This document shows positions 22,563 through 30,060 of a DNA stretch of 30,487 nucleotides, piece after piece. The stretch lies in the IMG/VR virus record IMGVR_UViG_3300021962_011886, positions 1-30,487 of that record, one strand, 5' to 3'. Source of the stretch: a virus. The translations under genes were made by a program, and so were the position numbers. Each line of letters begins with the position of its first letter. Position 1 is the first letter of the stretch. The notes beneath the pieces were generated by a model that saw only the letters and a program-made list of their open reading frames with translations, was not told the DNA's origin and did no database searches.

Positions 22563-23411
22563 ATGCCCAGAGGAGTCCCTAAGTCCGGTGTTAGAATGAC
22601 AGCCAAACGGTTAGCCACTGCTGTTATTTCACAGCCCTTGGTTGTGGTAAAAGAAGAAAGTGAAGCTACCATTGCCAGCAGACTTCGTGATAAATTTGAT
22701 GCCATGCACACCATGGCTATGGCCACCTTCAAAGGTTATAATAAGACACTGATCATATCCGGTCCAGCTGGTGTAGGTAAGAGTCATACCGTGACACAGA
22801 TCATGGATGAGATGGAAGATGAGAAGCTCTGCACATTCGTCAAGGGCTATGTTCGCCCCACCGGCCTTTATAAGATGTTGTATGAGAACCGACACAAAGA
22901 CTGCGTGGTGGTGTTCGACGATGCCGACAGTGTATTCCTAGACGATGTTTGTCTTAACCTGCTCAAGGCTGCCTGTGATATGTCCAGAGTGCGCCGACTC
23001 AGCTGGTTAACCGAGACCAAGATGGAAGACGAAGACGGCGAACGTTTGCCTCGCAACTTTGAATTTGAAGGCTCAATCATCTTCATCACCAACTATGATT
23101 TCGATAATCTGATTGACAAGGGCAGCAAACTGGCTCCACACTTTCAGGCTCTGATTAGCCGCAGCCACTATTTAGACGTAGGCATCAAGACCAAACGTGA
23201 CTATATTGTGCGATTAAAACAGGTTGTGGCTGGTGGTGTGCTGGACAATCAGATGCTGGACGATGCTAAGAAAACCGAAATCTTGGATTTTGTGATTGAA
23301 AATCAGGACCGGTTGCGTGAATTGAGCATCCGTATGTTGCTTAAGTTGATGGCTTTGATGCAGATGGGCGGCGACTGGCGGAAGATGGCTCGTGCAACCT
23401 GCATGAAATGA
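22563..23411 (+). CDS. AAA+ ATPase, conserved in T4-like phages
   Basis: A 282-residue AAA+ protein with Walker A GPAGVGKS (67-74), Walker B VVVFDDAD (115-122), a sensor 1 FITNYD and a C-terminal helical lid. The N-terminus MPRGVPKSG is a short basic tail reminiscent of phage homologues. The ATPase module is of the kind that resolves or loads other proteins; no DNA-binding domain is seen. Its own promoter and GAGGAG site precede it. It is the first of three genes that also include an HExxH/VWA protein and a MoxR-like ATPase. Function is not established; a role in replication or chaperoning is inferred. Confidence 0.8.
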   Translation: MPRGVPKSGVRMTAKRLATAVISQPLVVVKEESEATIASRLRDKFDAMHTMAMATFKGYNKTLIISGPAGVGKSHTVTQIMDEMEDEKLCTFVKGYVRPTGLYKMLYENRHKDCVVVFDDADSVFLDDVCLNLLKAACDMSRVRRLSWLTETKMEDEDGERLPRNFEFEGSIIFITNYDFDNLIDKGSKLAPHFQALISRSHYLDVGIKTKRDYIVRLKQVVAGGVLDNQMLDDAKKTEILDFVIENQDRLRELSIRMLLKLMALMQMGGDWRKMARATCMK

Positions 23412-23414
23412 TGC

Positions 23415-23442
23415 TTGACAGCATGTATCAAGGTGCTAGAAT
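23415..23442 (+). promoter_or_regulatory. Sigma70-type promoter for the VWA gene
   Basis: TTGACA (23415-23420), a 16-base spacer and TAGAAT (23437-23442) lie 24 bases before the ATG. The sequence around the -10 (GTGCTAGAAT) is nearly repeated in the promoter at 25614 (GTGTTAGAAT). Confidence 0.85.
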
Positions 23443-23466
23443 AGTAGTATTACCTGAGGAGGTGTC

Positions 23467-25608
23467 ATGGATCTGAAACAAAGTAAAAGCATATTAGCCC
23501 GACTGCTGGCCAGCGAAGATCTAATTATCCAGCATCGCAAAGTAGCCACCGCCAGTTTCTCACCACAGGGACGAGTACTGACCCTGCCGGTGTGGAACGA
23601 CATGGATGGTGTGTTATATGACCTGCTGGTGGGTCATGAAGTTGGCCATGCCCTGTATACTCCGGCCGAAGGATGGCACGATGCCATTGCAAAAAATAGT
23701 CGCAGTCGAGCGTTTGCGGGCTTCCTGAACATTGTAGAAGATGCTCGCATAGAAAAACGCATCAAGAATAAATTTCCCGGACTGCGTCCAAGTTTTTATG
23801 CTGCCTATCAGCAACTGCTGGATCGCGACTTTTTTGGTCTGGCCGGCAAGGACCTCGGTGAAATGCTGCTCATTGATCGGCTGAACCTGCACTTCAAGGT
23901 CGGCAGTCAACTGCGTGTACCTTTCCAAGGTTCAGAAACAGTGTGGATTGACCGCATGCACGCACTGGATACCTGGGAAGATGTGCAGCAGCTGGCTCAG
24001 GATCTGTTTGATCACTGCAAACAAGAACTCGAAGAAAAGAAAAAAGAAGCCGAAGAAATGGCCGAACAGTATGGCGATCTGCGCAGCCGACTCACCGAAG
24101 AAGACGGCGAAGAAGAAGCAGAGTATGACGATCTTCAGGAACGCATGTCGGAGCAGATGCCCACAGGCCCGGAACAAGAAGACACTCAGGATGAAGAGCC
24201 GGTGGCTGAGACCGACGCTGCCTTCCGCAGCAAAGAAACCGAACTGCTGGATACTGCATGTCTGCCGTACTGCAATTATTATTTCCGTGGCCAGGATAGT
24301 CGGGAAGTCATTGAGCCCTATGCTCAGGTCATGTCGGAAATTTCTGTGTTTTTGCCGGAACAAGAAGCACAGCGTGCGCAGGTGCTGCGTGACTTCCGTG
24401 AAAAGAACGATCGTTATGTAAACTTTCTGGTGCAGCAGTTTGAGATGCGCCGCTCGGCTCAGCAACAAACTCGTGCTCGCATAGCCAAGAGCGGTGAAAT
24501 TGACATGAAGAAAGTTTTTAATTACCAACTCAGCGAAGATATTTTTCGTCGATTCACTGCCTTGCCCAATGGTAAAAATCATGGCATGATCATGATGTAT
24601 GACATGAGCGGCAGCATGAGCGAGAACATGGGTCCAGTGATTGAACAAATGCTGGTGCTGGTGCAGTTCTGTCGCAAAGTCAACATCAAATTTGAAGTCT
24701 ATGGTTTCACCAATCTGGGGCATGAAGACTATGATGTGATCTGCAATCGTTACGACAGAATTACTGCCAAATATCACACCGATGATTTGATGATTAGTGA
24801 TAAATTTTTCAAACTGCGTCAGTATTTCAGCGACACCATGAGCAGCACAGAATTTAAGCAACAGATCAGCAACATGGTGATGCTGCACAATGCCTGGGGC
24901 CGCAACGGTGGACCACGCTGGAAACGACAGGACACTACCTTCCTTGGTTGGTTGCCTGACAATGAGCGCCTCAATGGCACACCGCTGAACGATGCCATCA
25001 TGATGTTGCCTGATGTGTATAGTCGGTTTAAAAAACGCACAGCCGCAGAAATCATCAACATGGTGGTGCTGACCGATGGTCAAAGCGACACATCGCTGCG
25101 CATTGCCACGGTTACAGAAACCACTGAGCGCTATGTAAATTATCACCCCATGGCGCATCCAAAGCACAGTAATGTCAACATCATTGATGTGGAGACCAAG
25201 AAGAGCGTGCAGATACCTCGACATGATCGTCACGGCACGCGTGGTTTAATTCGATTTGTGCAGGACATCACTGGTGCCAATATTATTGGTTTTCATATTG
25301 TGGCCGAATCAAGTCGCAGTGTGGTGCGCCAGGCTTTGTTTGATCGACAGGACATCCCAGAAATTGAATCGGATTTAATCAAACGCTGCAGCGAACTGCG
25401 TCGCCACGGCATGGTGGTGAGTCATGATCAGGGCTATGCCGAACACTATTTGGTCAAAGGTGGGCAAAGTCTGTCGGTCAGCGAAAATGAAATTGAGGTT
25501 GAGGAGAACGCTTCGGTGCGAAGCATCGAACGAGCTTTTTCCAAGCTACAGAACAATAAGAAAAGCAGCCGCGTACTGCTGGGTAAATTCATTGCCATGG
25601 TGGCATAA
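23467..25608 (+). CDS. HExxH-type metalloprotease-like / VWA-domain protein (CobT-like)
   Basis: A 713-residue protein. The N-terminal part has HEVGHALYTP (His57, Glu58, His61), the HExxH zinc-metallopeptidase motif, and a downstream FLNIVEDARIEKRI segment with a possible third ligand. Residues about 180-250 are a Glu-rich charged linker. The C-terminal half holds a VWA domain with a MIDAS motif DMSGSMS starting at Asp379 and VVLTDGQSDT near 535. CobT-like VWA proteins act with MoxR/CobS-like AAA+ ATPases, encoded next. Similar pairs are often annotated cobalamin-related in T4-like phages, but metal chelation is not implied. GAGGAG precedes the ATG. Confidence 0.85.
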   Translation: MDLKQSKSILARLLASEDLIIQHRKVATASFSPQGRVLTLPVWNDMDGVLYDLLVGHEVGHALYTPAEGWHDAIAKNSRSRAFAGFLNIVEDARIEKRIKNKFPGLRPSFYAAYQQLLDRDFFGLAGKDLGEMLLIDRLNLHFKVGSQLRVPFQGSETVWIDRMHALDTWEDVQQLAQDLFDHCKQELEEKKKEAEEMAEQYGDLRSRLTEEDGEEEAEYDDLQERMSEQMPTGPEQEDTQDEEPVAETDAAFRSKETELLDTACLPYCNYYFRGQDSREVIEPYAQVMSEISVFLPEQEAQRAQVLRDFREKNDRYVNFLVQQFEMRRSAQQQTRARIAKSGEIDMKKVFNYQLSEDIFRRFTALPNGKNHGMIMMYDMSGSMSENMGPVIEQMLVLVQFCRKVNIKFEVYGFTNLGHEDYDVICNRYDRITAKYHTDDLMISDKFFKLRQYFSDTMSSTEFKQQISNMVMLHNAWGRNGGPRWKRQDTTFLGWLPDNERLNGTPLNDAIMMLPDVYSRFKKRTAAEIINMVVLTDGQSDTSLRIATVTETTERYVNYHPMAHPKHSNVNIIDVETKKSVQIPRHDRHGTRGLIRFVQDITGANIIGFHIVAESSRSVVRQALFDRQDIPEIESDLIKRCSELRRHGMVVSHDQGYAEHYLVKGGQSLSVSENEIEVEENASVRSIERAFSKLQNNKKSSRVLLGKFIAMVA

Positions 25609-25613
25609 AAGGC

Positions 25614-25641
25614 TTGACTTCTAGCATCGTGGTGTTAGAAT
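25614..25641 (+). promoter_or_regulatory. Sigma70-type promoter for the CobS-like gene
   Basis: TTGACT (25614-25619), a 16-base spacer and TAGAAT (25636-25641) lie 35 bases before the ATG, just after the VWA gene stop. Confidence 0.82.
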
Positions 25642-25676
25642 GGTATATGTAAGTTAAATCCTGAGGAGGAATTATT

Positions 25677-26849
25677 ATGAGCAAGTGGACTGAAACCCAG
25701 AAAGCAGCCTTTGTACAGCATCTATTTGCGGGGTTTGGAACCGCAGTAAGCCGCGGCGAAATCATCGAAGAAGCCAATCGTCAATCGCTGCCCTATCCCC
25801 GATTCATCATCGACAGTCCAGCACTGAAGTCTGGTCGAGGCATGTATGATCTTGAATCATTGCTGCCCAGAAATACGGCTGCCACAGCCGTAGCAGAACC
25901 TGCCCTGGCGCTGGCTGCGCAGGTGGTGTCCTTGGTGAGGCAGAAAAAAATGGAGACGATCTTGGACGACACAGTACCGCTCATAGATCAGAACTACGTA
26001 TCCTTTGGCTTCCATAGAGATCTTAAAAAGATCCTGGCCAGTAAAATCTTCTATCCGGTGTTTATTACCGGCCTCAGCGGCAACGGCAAAACCACCATGG
26101 TGGAACAGGTTTGTGCAGAACTCAAACGTGAATGTCTCCGAGTCAACATCAGCATTGAAACCGATGAAGATGATCTCATCGGCGGCAATACCTTGATTGA
26201 TGGCAACATTGTGTACCGCGAAGGTCCAGTATTGACTGCCATGAAACGCGGTGCCATCCTGTTGATCGACGAATGTGATCGCGGCAGCAATAAACTGATG
26301 TGCCTGCAGGCCATCATGGAAGGCAAGCCTTATATGAATAAGAAGACCGGTGAAATTGTGCATCCGGCGCCGGGCTTCAACATCGTGGCCACTGCCAACA
26401 CCAAAGGCAAGGGCACTGACGATGGTCGCTTCATTGCTGCTCAGATCATCGACGAAGCATTTCTGGAACGCTTTGCCATTACCGTGGAACAGAATTTCCC
26501 TGGCAACAAGATTGAGAAAAAGATCCTGACTTTGAAGATGCAGGAACTGAATTGTCTGGACGAAGACTTTATTGAGAAACTAGTGAGCTGGGCAGAAATT
26601 ATTCGTCGAACTTTTGAAGAAGGCGGCGTGGATGAATTGATCAGCACTCGCAGACTGCTGCACATCACCAAGGCCTTTGCCATGTTCAATGATCGCAACA
26701 AGGCCATTGAGCTCTGCATCAATAGATTTGACACTGAGACCAAGGCAGCCTTCCTGGATCTCTACAGCAAGGTTGATGCTCCGGTGGTGGACGAAGCCAA
26801 GCCCGAAGTGGCAGTAACTCCAGCCCCCACCGAAGAAGTTCCGTTTTAA
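25677..26849 (+). CDS. MoxR/CobS-like AAA+ ATPase
   Basis: A 390-residue protein. Residues 1-75 look like a helical N-terminal domain. Walker A GLSGNGKT (132-139) and Walker B LLIDECD (Asp198, Glu199) follow, with VATANTKGKG sensor 1 and DEAFLERFAI. The segment DLIGGNTLIDGNIVYREGPVLTAMKRGAIL is diagnostic of the CobS/MoxR clade. Such ATPases work with VWA partners to remodel or insert metal centres in targets; here the adjacent VWA/HExxH gene is the likely partner. The Pro/Glu-rich C-terminus looks disordered. GAGGAGG precedes the ATG and a terminator follows. Confidence 0.9.
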   Translation: MSKWTETQKAAFVQHLFAGFGTAVSRGEIIEEANRQSLPYPRFIIDSPALKSGRGMYDLESLLPRNTAATAVAEPALALAAQVVSLVRQKKMETILDDTVPLIDQNYVSFGFHRDLKKILASKIFYPVFITGLSGNGKTTMVEQVCAELKRECLRVNISIETDEDDLIGGNTLIDGNIVYREGPVLTAMKRGAILLIDECDRGSNKLMCLQAIMEGKPYMNKKTGEIVHPAPGFNIVATANTKGKGTDDGRFIAAQIIDEAFLERFAITVEQNFPGNKIEKKILTLKMQELNCLDEDFIEKLVSWAEIIRRTFEEGGVDELISTRRLLHITKAFAMFNDRNKAIELCINRFDTETKAAFLDLYSKVDAPVVDEAKPEVAVTPAPTEEVPF

Positions 26850-26865
26850 CCCTCCTCAGGGGCTT

Positions 26866-26897
26866 GGAGAGTGTGCTAGATGCCACTCTCCTTTTTT
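26866..26897 (+). terminator. Intrinsic terminator after the CobS-like gene
   Basis: A perfect 8-bp stem GGAGAGTG (26866-26873) with CACTCTCC (26884-26891), a 10-base loop and six Ts. The next gene's AAGGAG site follows within 20 bases, so the downstream clamp operon either has a promoter not recognised here or depends on read-through. Confidence 0.88.
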
Positions 26898-26912
26898 ATT
26901 CAAGGAGTAAAC

Positions 26913-27329
26913 ATGCACGAACGAGAACATAGCTGGAAGGTCGGCGATACTTCACAGTATGATTATCTGGCAGATGCCACACCAGTGCGGCAAATCAAGA
27001 GTGAGACTGTGCGTCAGCTCGAAAAAGATCTGCCCAAGGAAGATATTTTCCGACCTAACTATAAGTTCAACGAAGACAAACTGCTGGCTCAATTTCGGCA
27101 ATATGTTGATCGTACCTATACACAGCACTATGCACAGAACAAATTTCAGGCCACGGAATTCATCATCGACAGCGGACACGGCATGGGCTTTGCTCTGGGC
27201 AATGTCATGAAATATGCGCAACGCTACGGAAAAAAAGACGGAAACAATCGACAGGATCTGCTGAAAGTGCTACACTATGCATTGATAGCCCTGCATGTGC
27301 ATGACTCAACGAACCCACCCAAGGAGTGA
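26913..27329 (+). CDS. DUF3310-like protein (SaV-like nucleotide kinase fold annotation)
   Basis: A 138-residue protein starting at ATG 26913 after AAGGAG. The C-terminal half has HGMGFALGNVMKYAQRYGKKDGNNRQDLLKVLHYALIAL, matching the GNVxKYxxRxGKK...DLxKxxxYL pattern of the phage DUF3310 family. The N-terminal half (DYLADATPVRQIKSETVRQLEKD) is not recognised. The family is often labelled nucleotide kinase-like, but the activity is not established to my knowledge. It directly precedes the sliding clamp gene. Confidence 0.75.
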   Translation: MHEREHSWKVGDTSQYDYLADATPVRQIKSETVRQLEKDLPKEDIFRPNYKFNEDKLLAQFRQYVDRTYTQHYAQNKFQATEFIIDSGHGMGFALGNVMKYAQRYGKKDGNNRQDLLKVLHYALIALHVHDSTNPPKE

Positions 27330-27334
27330 AACCA

Positions 27335-27994
27335 ATGAAACTTAGTACTGACACCATCAACGTTCTAAAGAACTTTGCCACCATCAACCAAAATGTTCGC
27401 ATCCATCCTGGATCGCTGATCAGCACCATCAGTCCCGGCAAGGACGTATTTGTGCGAGCCACTGTTACAGAAACTTTTCCGCGTGAGTTCAACATCTATG
27501 ATCTCAACAGCTTCCTGGCTCTGATTACTCTGATGGAAGATCAGGACATTGACTTCGGCGATCGCAGCCTTACGGTGAGCAAAGACGGCGGCAAGTTTGA
27601 ATACTACTATGCCGAACCCACTGTGATTGTGGCGCCCGAAGCCGGCAAGAACATTCCTGTGGAGCCGCATTTTGAGTTTGACATCACCAAGGCTGAAGTG
27701 GAAATGCTAAGCAAGGCAGCAGCCATCACATCGGCAAAAAATGTCATCCTCAAGAGTGTGCAGGGTCAGGTAACCTTGACCATGGGTGATAGCACCACCC
27801 CCAACAGCAACAACTATACTCGCACAGTAGGCACCAGTGAACATACCTTTAACTGCATCCTGCCGGTGGAGCGACTCAAGCTCATTCCCGATGCCTATCA
27901 CATCACTCTCAGTAAATTGAAGTTCCTGCACTTCAAGCATGCCACCAAGGATCTGGCCTATTGGCTGGCTCTGGAACCTGCGAGCGAGGTATAA
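27335..27994 (+). CDS. 45: Sliding clamp DNA polymerase processivity factor (T4 gp45-like)
   Basis: A 219-residue protein, near T4 gp45 in length (228), with the two-domain clamp pattern: MKLSTDTINVLKNFATINQNVRIHPGSLI at the start, FPREFNIYDLNSFLALI near 50-66, EFDITKAEVEMLSKAAAI, and the C-terminal YHITLSKLKFLHFKHATKDLAYWLALE. gp45 tethers DNA polymerase and, in T4, also activates gp55-dependent late transcription. The ATG at 27335 follows AAGGAG; the GTG nine bases upstream is not needed. gp44 and gp62 genes follow, as in T4. Confidence 0.93.
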   Translation: MKLSTDTINVLKNFATINQNVRIHPGSLISTISPGKDVFVRATVTETFPREFNIYDLNSFLALITLMEDQDIDFGDRSLTVSKDGGKFEYYYAEPTVIVAPEAGKNIPVEPHFEFDITKAEVEMLSKAAAITSAKNVILKSVQGQVTLTMGDSTTPNSNNYTRTVGTSEHTFNCILPVERLKLIPDAYHITLSKLKFLHFKHATKDLAYWLALEPASEV

Positions 27995-27995
27995 T

Positions 27996-28223
27996 ATGTC
28001 CACACAATTTCGTCTACACTACACAAAAAGCAACGAACACAACGGCAATACTGAACTGGACGTCGATGTTAGTTTTGAGAATGCCGACCATAATGGCCTG
28101 CGCGAAAATCTCAATACCTGGCTGCGAGCCATAGGTATGCAGCTGGAAGTTCAGCACAAGTACGATGCCGAAGTCAGTGAACTTGTATCTAAAAATCAAC
28201 TGCGGAGCAACAATGCACAGTAA
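27996..28223 (+). CDS. Small protein between clamp and clamp loader, unknown
   Basis: A 75-residue protein starting one base after the gene 45 stop, with GAGG seven bases before the ATG. It begins STQFRLHYTKSNEHNGNTELDVDVSFENADHNGLRENLNTWLRAIGMQLEV, which looks like two beta strands followed by a helix. It overlaps the gene 44 start by 11 bases. No family is recognised. Coupling implies co-expression with the clamp-loader. Confidence 0.65.
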   Translation: MSTQFRLHYTKSNEHNGNTELDVDVSFENADHNGLRENLNTWLRAIGMQLEVQHKYDAEVSELVSKNQLRSNNAQ

Positions 28224-29154
28224 GGCCGATGAATTTCTCTGGGTAGAACGCTATCGTCCTCGCAGCATCGATGATTGCATTCTGCCCGACGATCAGCGCG
28301 CAGTATTCAATCAGTTTCTTGAAAAGGATGAAATACCCAACATGCTGTTGTGCGGCGGCGCCGGCATGGGCAAGACCACAGTGGCTCGCGCACTGTGTGA
28401 ACAGCTAGGTTGTGACTACATTGTCATCAACGGATCTGAAGAAAGCGGCATTGACATGCTGCGCACCAAGATCCGTAACTTTGCGAGCTCGGTTAGTTTC
28501 AGTGGTAAGATCAAGGTAGTGATCCTCGACGAGGCTGACTATCTCAATCCCAACAGTACCCAGCCAGCCCTACGCGGCTTCATCGAAGAGTTCAGTAAAA
28601 ATTGTCGTTTCATCTTTACCTGCAACTTCAAGCACCGCATCATTGCGCCTCTGCATAGTCGAACCACAGTCATTGAATTTAAAATGGCCAAGTCGGATCG
28701 TCCTCGCATTGCTGCACAGTTTCATCGCCGCGCCATGGAGATACTTGAAGCTGAAGGTATTACCGCCGATGCCAAGAGTGTGGCTCGACTCGTTGAACGC
28801 TTTTTCCCAGACTATCGACGCATCCTCAATGAACTGCAGCGCTACAGCAGTGGCGGTGTGATTGACGAAGGTGTGCTGAGCAGTTTGTCGGAAGTCAATT
28901 TGAAGGAGCTCATAGAAGCTCTGCGAGAAAAAGACTTCAAGAAGATGCGCAGCTGGGTAGTGAACAATCAGGACAGCGATCCACAGACCATCTTCCGTCG
29001 TCTCTATGAACAGTTGACAGATCATGTCAAGCAGGTTCCGCAGTTGATTCTGCTGCTGGCCGACTATCAATATAAGTCAGCCTTTGTGGCCGATCAGGAA
29101 ATCAACCTGGTGGCATGCCTCACAGAAATCATGGCAGCCTGCGAGTTTAAATGA
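28213..29154 (+). CDS. 44: Clamp loader large subunit (T4 gp44-like)
   Basis: A 313-residue AAA+ protein (T4 gp44: 319) with VERYRPRSIDDCILP, Walker A GGAGMGKT (48-55), Walker B VVILDEADYL, sensor 1 FIFTCNF, the SRC-like arginine finger segment HSRTT and a C-terminal collar domain. It opens the gp45 clamp for loading in an ATP-driven complex with gp62. The ATG at 28213 has GGAG upstream; an in-frame upstream ATG inside the preceding gene is rejected. It is followed by an ATGA overlap. Confidence 0.95.
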   Translation: MHSKADEFLWVERYRPRSIDDCILPDDQRAVFNQFLEKDEIPNMLLCGGAGMGKTTVARALCEQLGCDYIVINGSEESGIDMLRTKIRNFASSVSFSGKIKVVILDEADYLNPNSTQPALRGFIEEFSKNCRFIFTCNFKHRIIAPLHSRTTVIEFKMAKSDRPRIAAQFHRRAMEILEAEGITADAKSVARLVERFFPDYRRILNELQRYSSGGVIDEGVLSSLSEVNLKELIEALREKDFKKMRSWVVNNQDSDPQTIFRRLYEQLTDHVKQVPQLILLLADYQYKSAFVADQEINLVACLTEIMAACEFK

Positions 29155-29273
29155 CGCCACTGTTAAACATTGCCTACGAAGAAGGTTTGTACAGTCAGGG
29201 CACGCCGGATGGCTGGGATGAGATGGTGTTGCAACGCTACGGAAATCGCATTGTTGCGGAATTTGCGATCTAA
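29151..29273 (+). CDS. Tiny protein coupled to gene 44
   Basis: A 40-residue ORF whose ATG overlaps the gene 44 stop as ATGA, ending at TAA 29273. It reads TPLLNIAYEEGLYSQGTPDG, WDEMVLQRYG, IVAEFAI, a balanced, non-biased composition that looks translated. No family recognised. The position and coupling are the main support. Confidence 0.5.
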   Translation: MTPLLNIAYEEGLYSQGTPDGWDEMVLQRYGNRIVAEFAI

Positions 29274-29317
29274 TCGCTAAAAATGAATACAATCTTCGGC
29301 CAGGGTTCCTGCATCGC

Positions 29318-29346
29318 ATGACGGCTCACGCAGAAATTTGTATGAT
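29318..29346 (+). promoter_or_regulatory. Weak candidate promoter in the gap before the next small genes
   Basis: ATGACG (29318-29323), a 17-base spacer and TATGAT (29341-29346) match the consensus at 4 of 6 and 5 of 6 positions. It sits in the only non-coding gap (29274-29366) within this stretch. Weaker than the other promoters here. Confidence 0.35.
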
Positions 29347-29366
29347 TAAAACCCACTTTGGAGTAG

Positions 29367-29588
29367 ATGATGCTGATTGATATTGATGATGAAACTTTTG
29401 ATGGGTTGCTTCGCGCGCGTTTGTTGGGTGATTATCGGTCAATGATTGACGATATTTGTCGTTTGGAGCGCATTGAACATCGCAGCGACGGCATACAACG
29501 CGACATTGATTATTATAGAAATCTATTGACTGGCATGGAAAAGGTGTTAGACTATTATGTAGGCCCCAACTGGGCCCAAAATCTGTGA
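29367..29588 (+). CDS. Small acidic/charged protein, unknown
   Basis: A 73-residue protein starting with ATGATG after GGAG. It reads MMLIDIDDETFDGLLRARLLGDY, then RLERIEHRSDGIQRDIDYYRNLLTGMEKVLDYYV, a helical, charged pattern. Similar short proteins sit among replication genes of T4-like phages as I recall, with no known role. A GTGA overlap couples it to the next gene. Confidence 0.65.
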   Translation: MMLIDIDDETFDGLLRARLLGDYRSMIDDICRLERIEHRSDGIQRDIDYYRNLLTGMEKVLDYYVGPNWAQNL

Positions 29589-29872
29589 ACAACATTCTGT
29601 GTGACATTTTTGATTGGATTCGTCGTGACTATCATAGCCATCGTATTCGCTTTATCGCCGAGCTTTTTGCTTGGGGCATTAGTATTGGGTGTGCTGTTAC
29701 AATGGCACTTACCGTACCAACACCTCCCCTCTTGGTTCTTTATCCTGTGTGGATCACTGGTTGTGGCATCTACGCTTGGGCTAGTTATACTAGGAAATCT
29801 TTTGGCATGCTGGCTAACTACCTCCTGCTGGTAAGCATCGACACCATGGGCTTGCTAAGGATGCTGACATGA
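29585..29872 (+). CDS. Small membrane protein, three predicted transmembrane helices
   Basis: A 95-residue protein with a GTG start overlapping the previous stop. After a charged N-terminus (about residues 1-22) it has three hydrophobic stretches, near 23-42, 47-66 and 72-92, with a conserved-looking TVPTPPLLVLYPVWITGCGIYAWASYTRKSFGMLANYLLL. The Pro-Pro and Trp-rich core is typical of short phage membrane proteins seen in T4-like phages as I recall. It may be a PnuC-like or other transport fragment, but this is not certain. It is oddly placed inside the clamp-loader operon. Confidence 0.65.
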   Translation: MNNILCDIFDWIRRDYHSHRIRFIAELFAWGISIGCAVTMALTVPTPPLLVLYPVWITGCGIYAWASYTRKSFGMLANYLLLVSIDTMGLLRMLT

Positions 29873-30060
29873 ACGATCACATTAAAAAATTGGCCGATGA
29901 TTGTGGCTTTACCATACTCAATTCGCCGATCTGGCAACGGCAGGGCGAAAAGTTTCTTCGCCAGCTCTTGCTGCGCCGCGGACCCGACGGCACGCCCTTG
30001 CTGTTCACCATCATACAACGACCCCTGACCGACGAAGAAGCCGAGGATTTTTTAGAATGA
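29869..30060 (+). CDS. Small protein, unknown
   Basis: A 63-residue protein with ATGA overlaps on both sides, between the membrane protein and gene 62. It reads KKLADDCGFTILNSPIWQRQ, then EKFLRQLLLRRGPDGTPLLFTI, ending in EEAEDFLE. A helix-strand pattern and an acidic C-terminus are seen. No family recognised; coding is supported by the coupled starts and stops. Confidence 0.6.
   Translation: MNDHIKKLADDCGFTILNSPIWQRQGEKFLRQLLLRRGPDGTPLLFTIIQRPLTDEEAEDFLE

Noticed and set aside
23932-25233. Long open frame on the - strand (about 433 codons) opposite the VWA gene
   Set aside because: Same cause: shadow of a strongly biased + strand gene. The translated product is odd (His/Phe rich) and has no motif.
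23467-26849. Literal cobalamin synthesis (CobS/CobT cobalt chelatase)
   Set aside because: The folds match, but no CobN-like large subunit or other cobalamin genes are present. The VWA protein also carries an N-terminal HExxH motif not typical of CobT.
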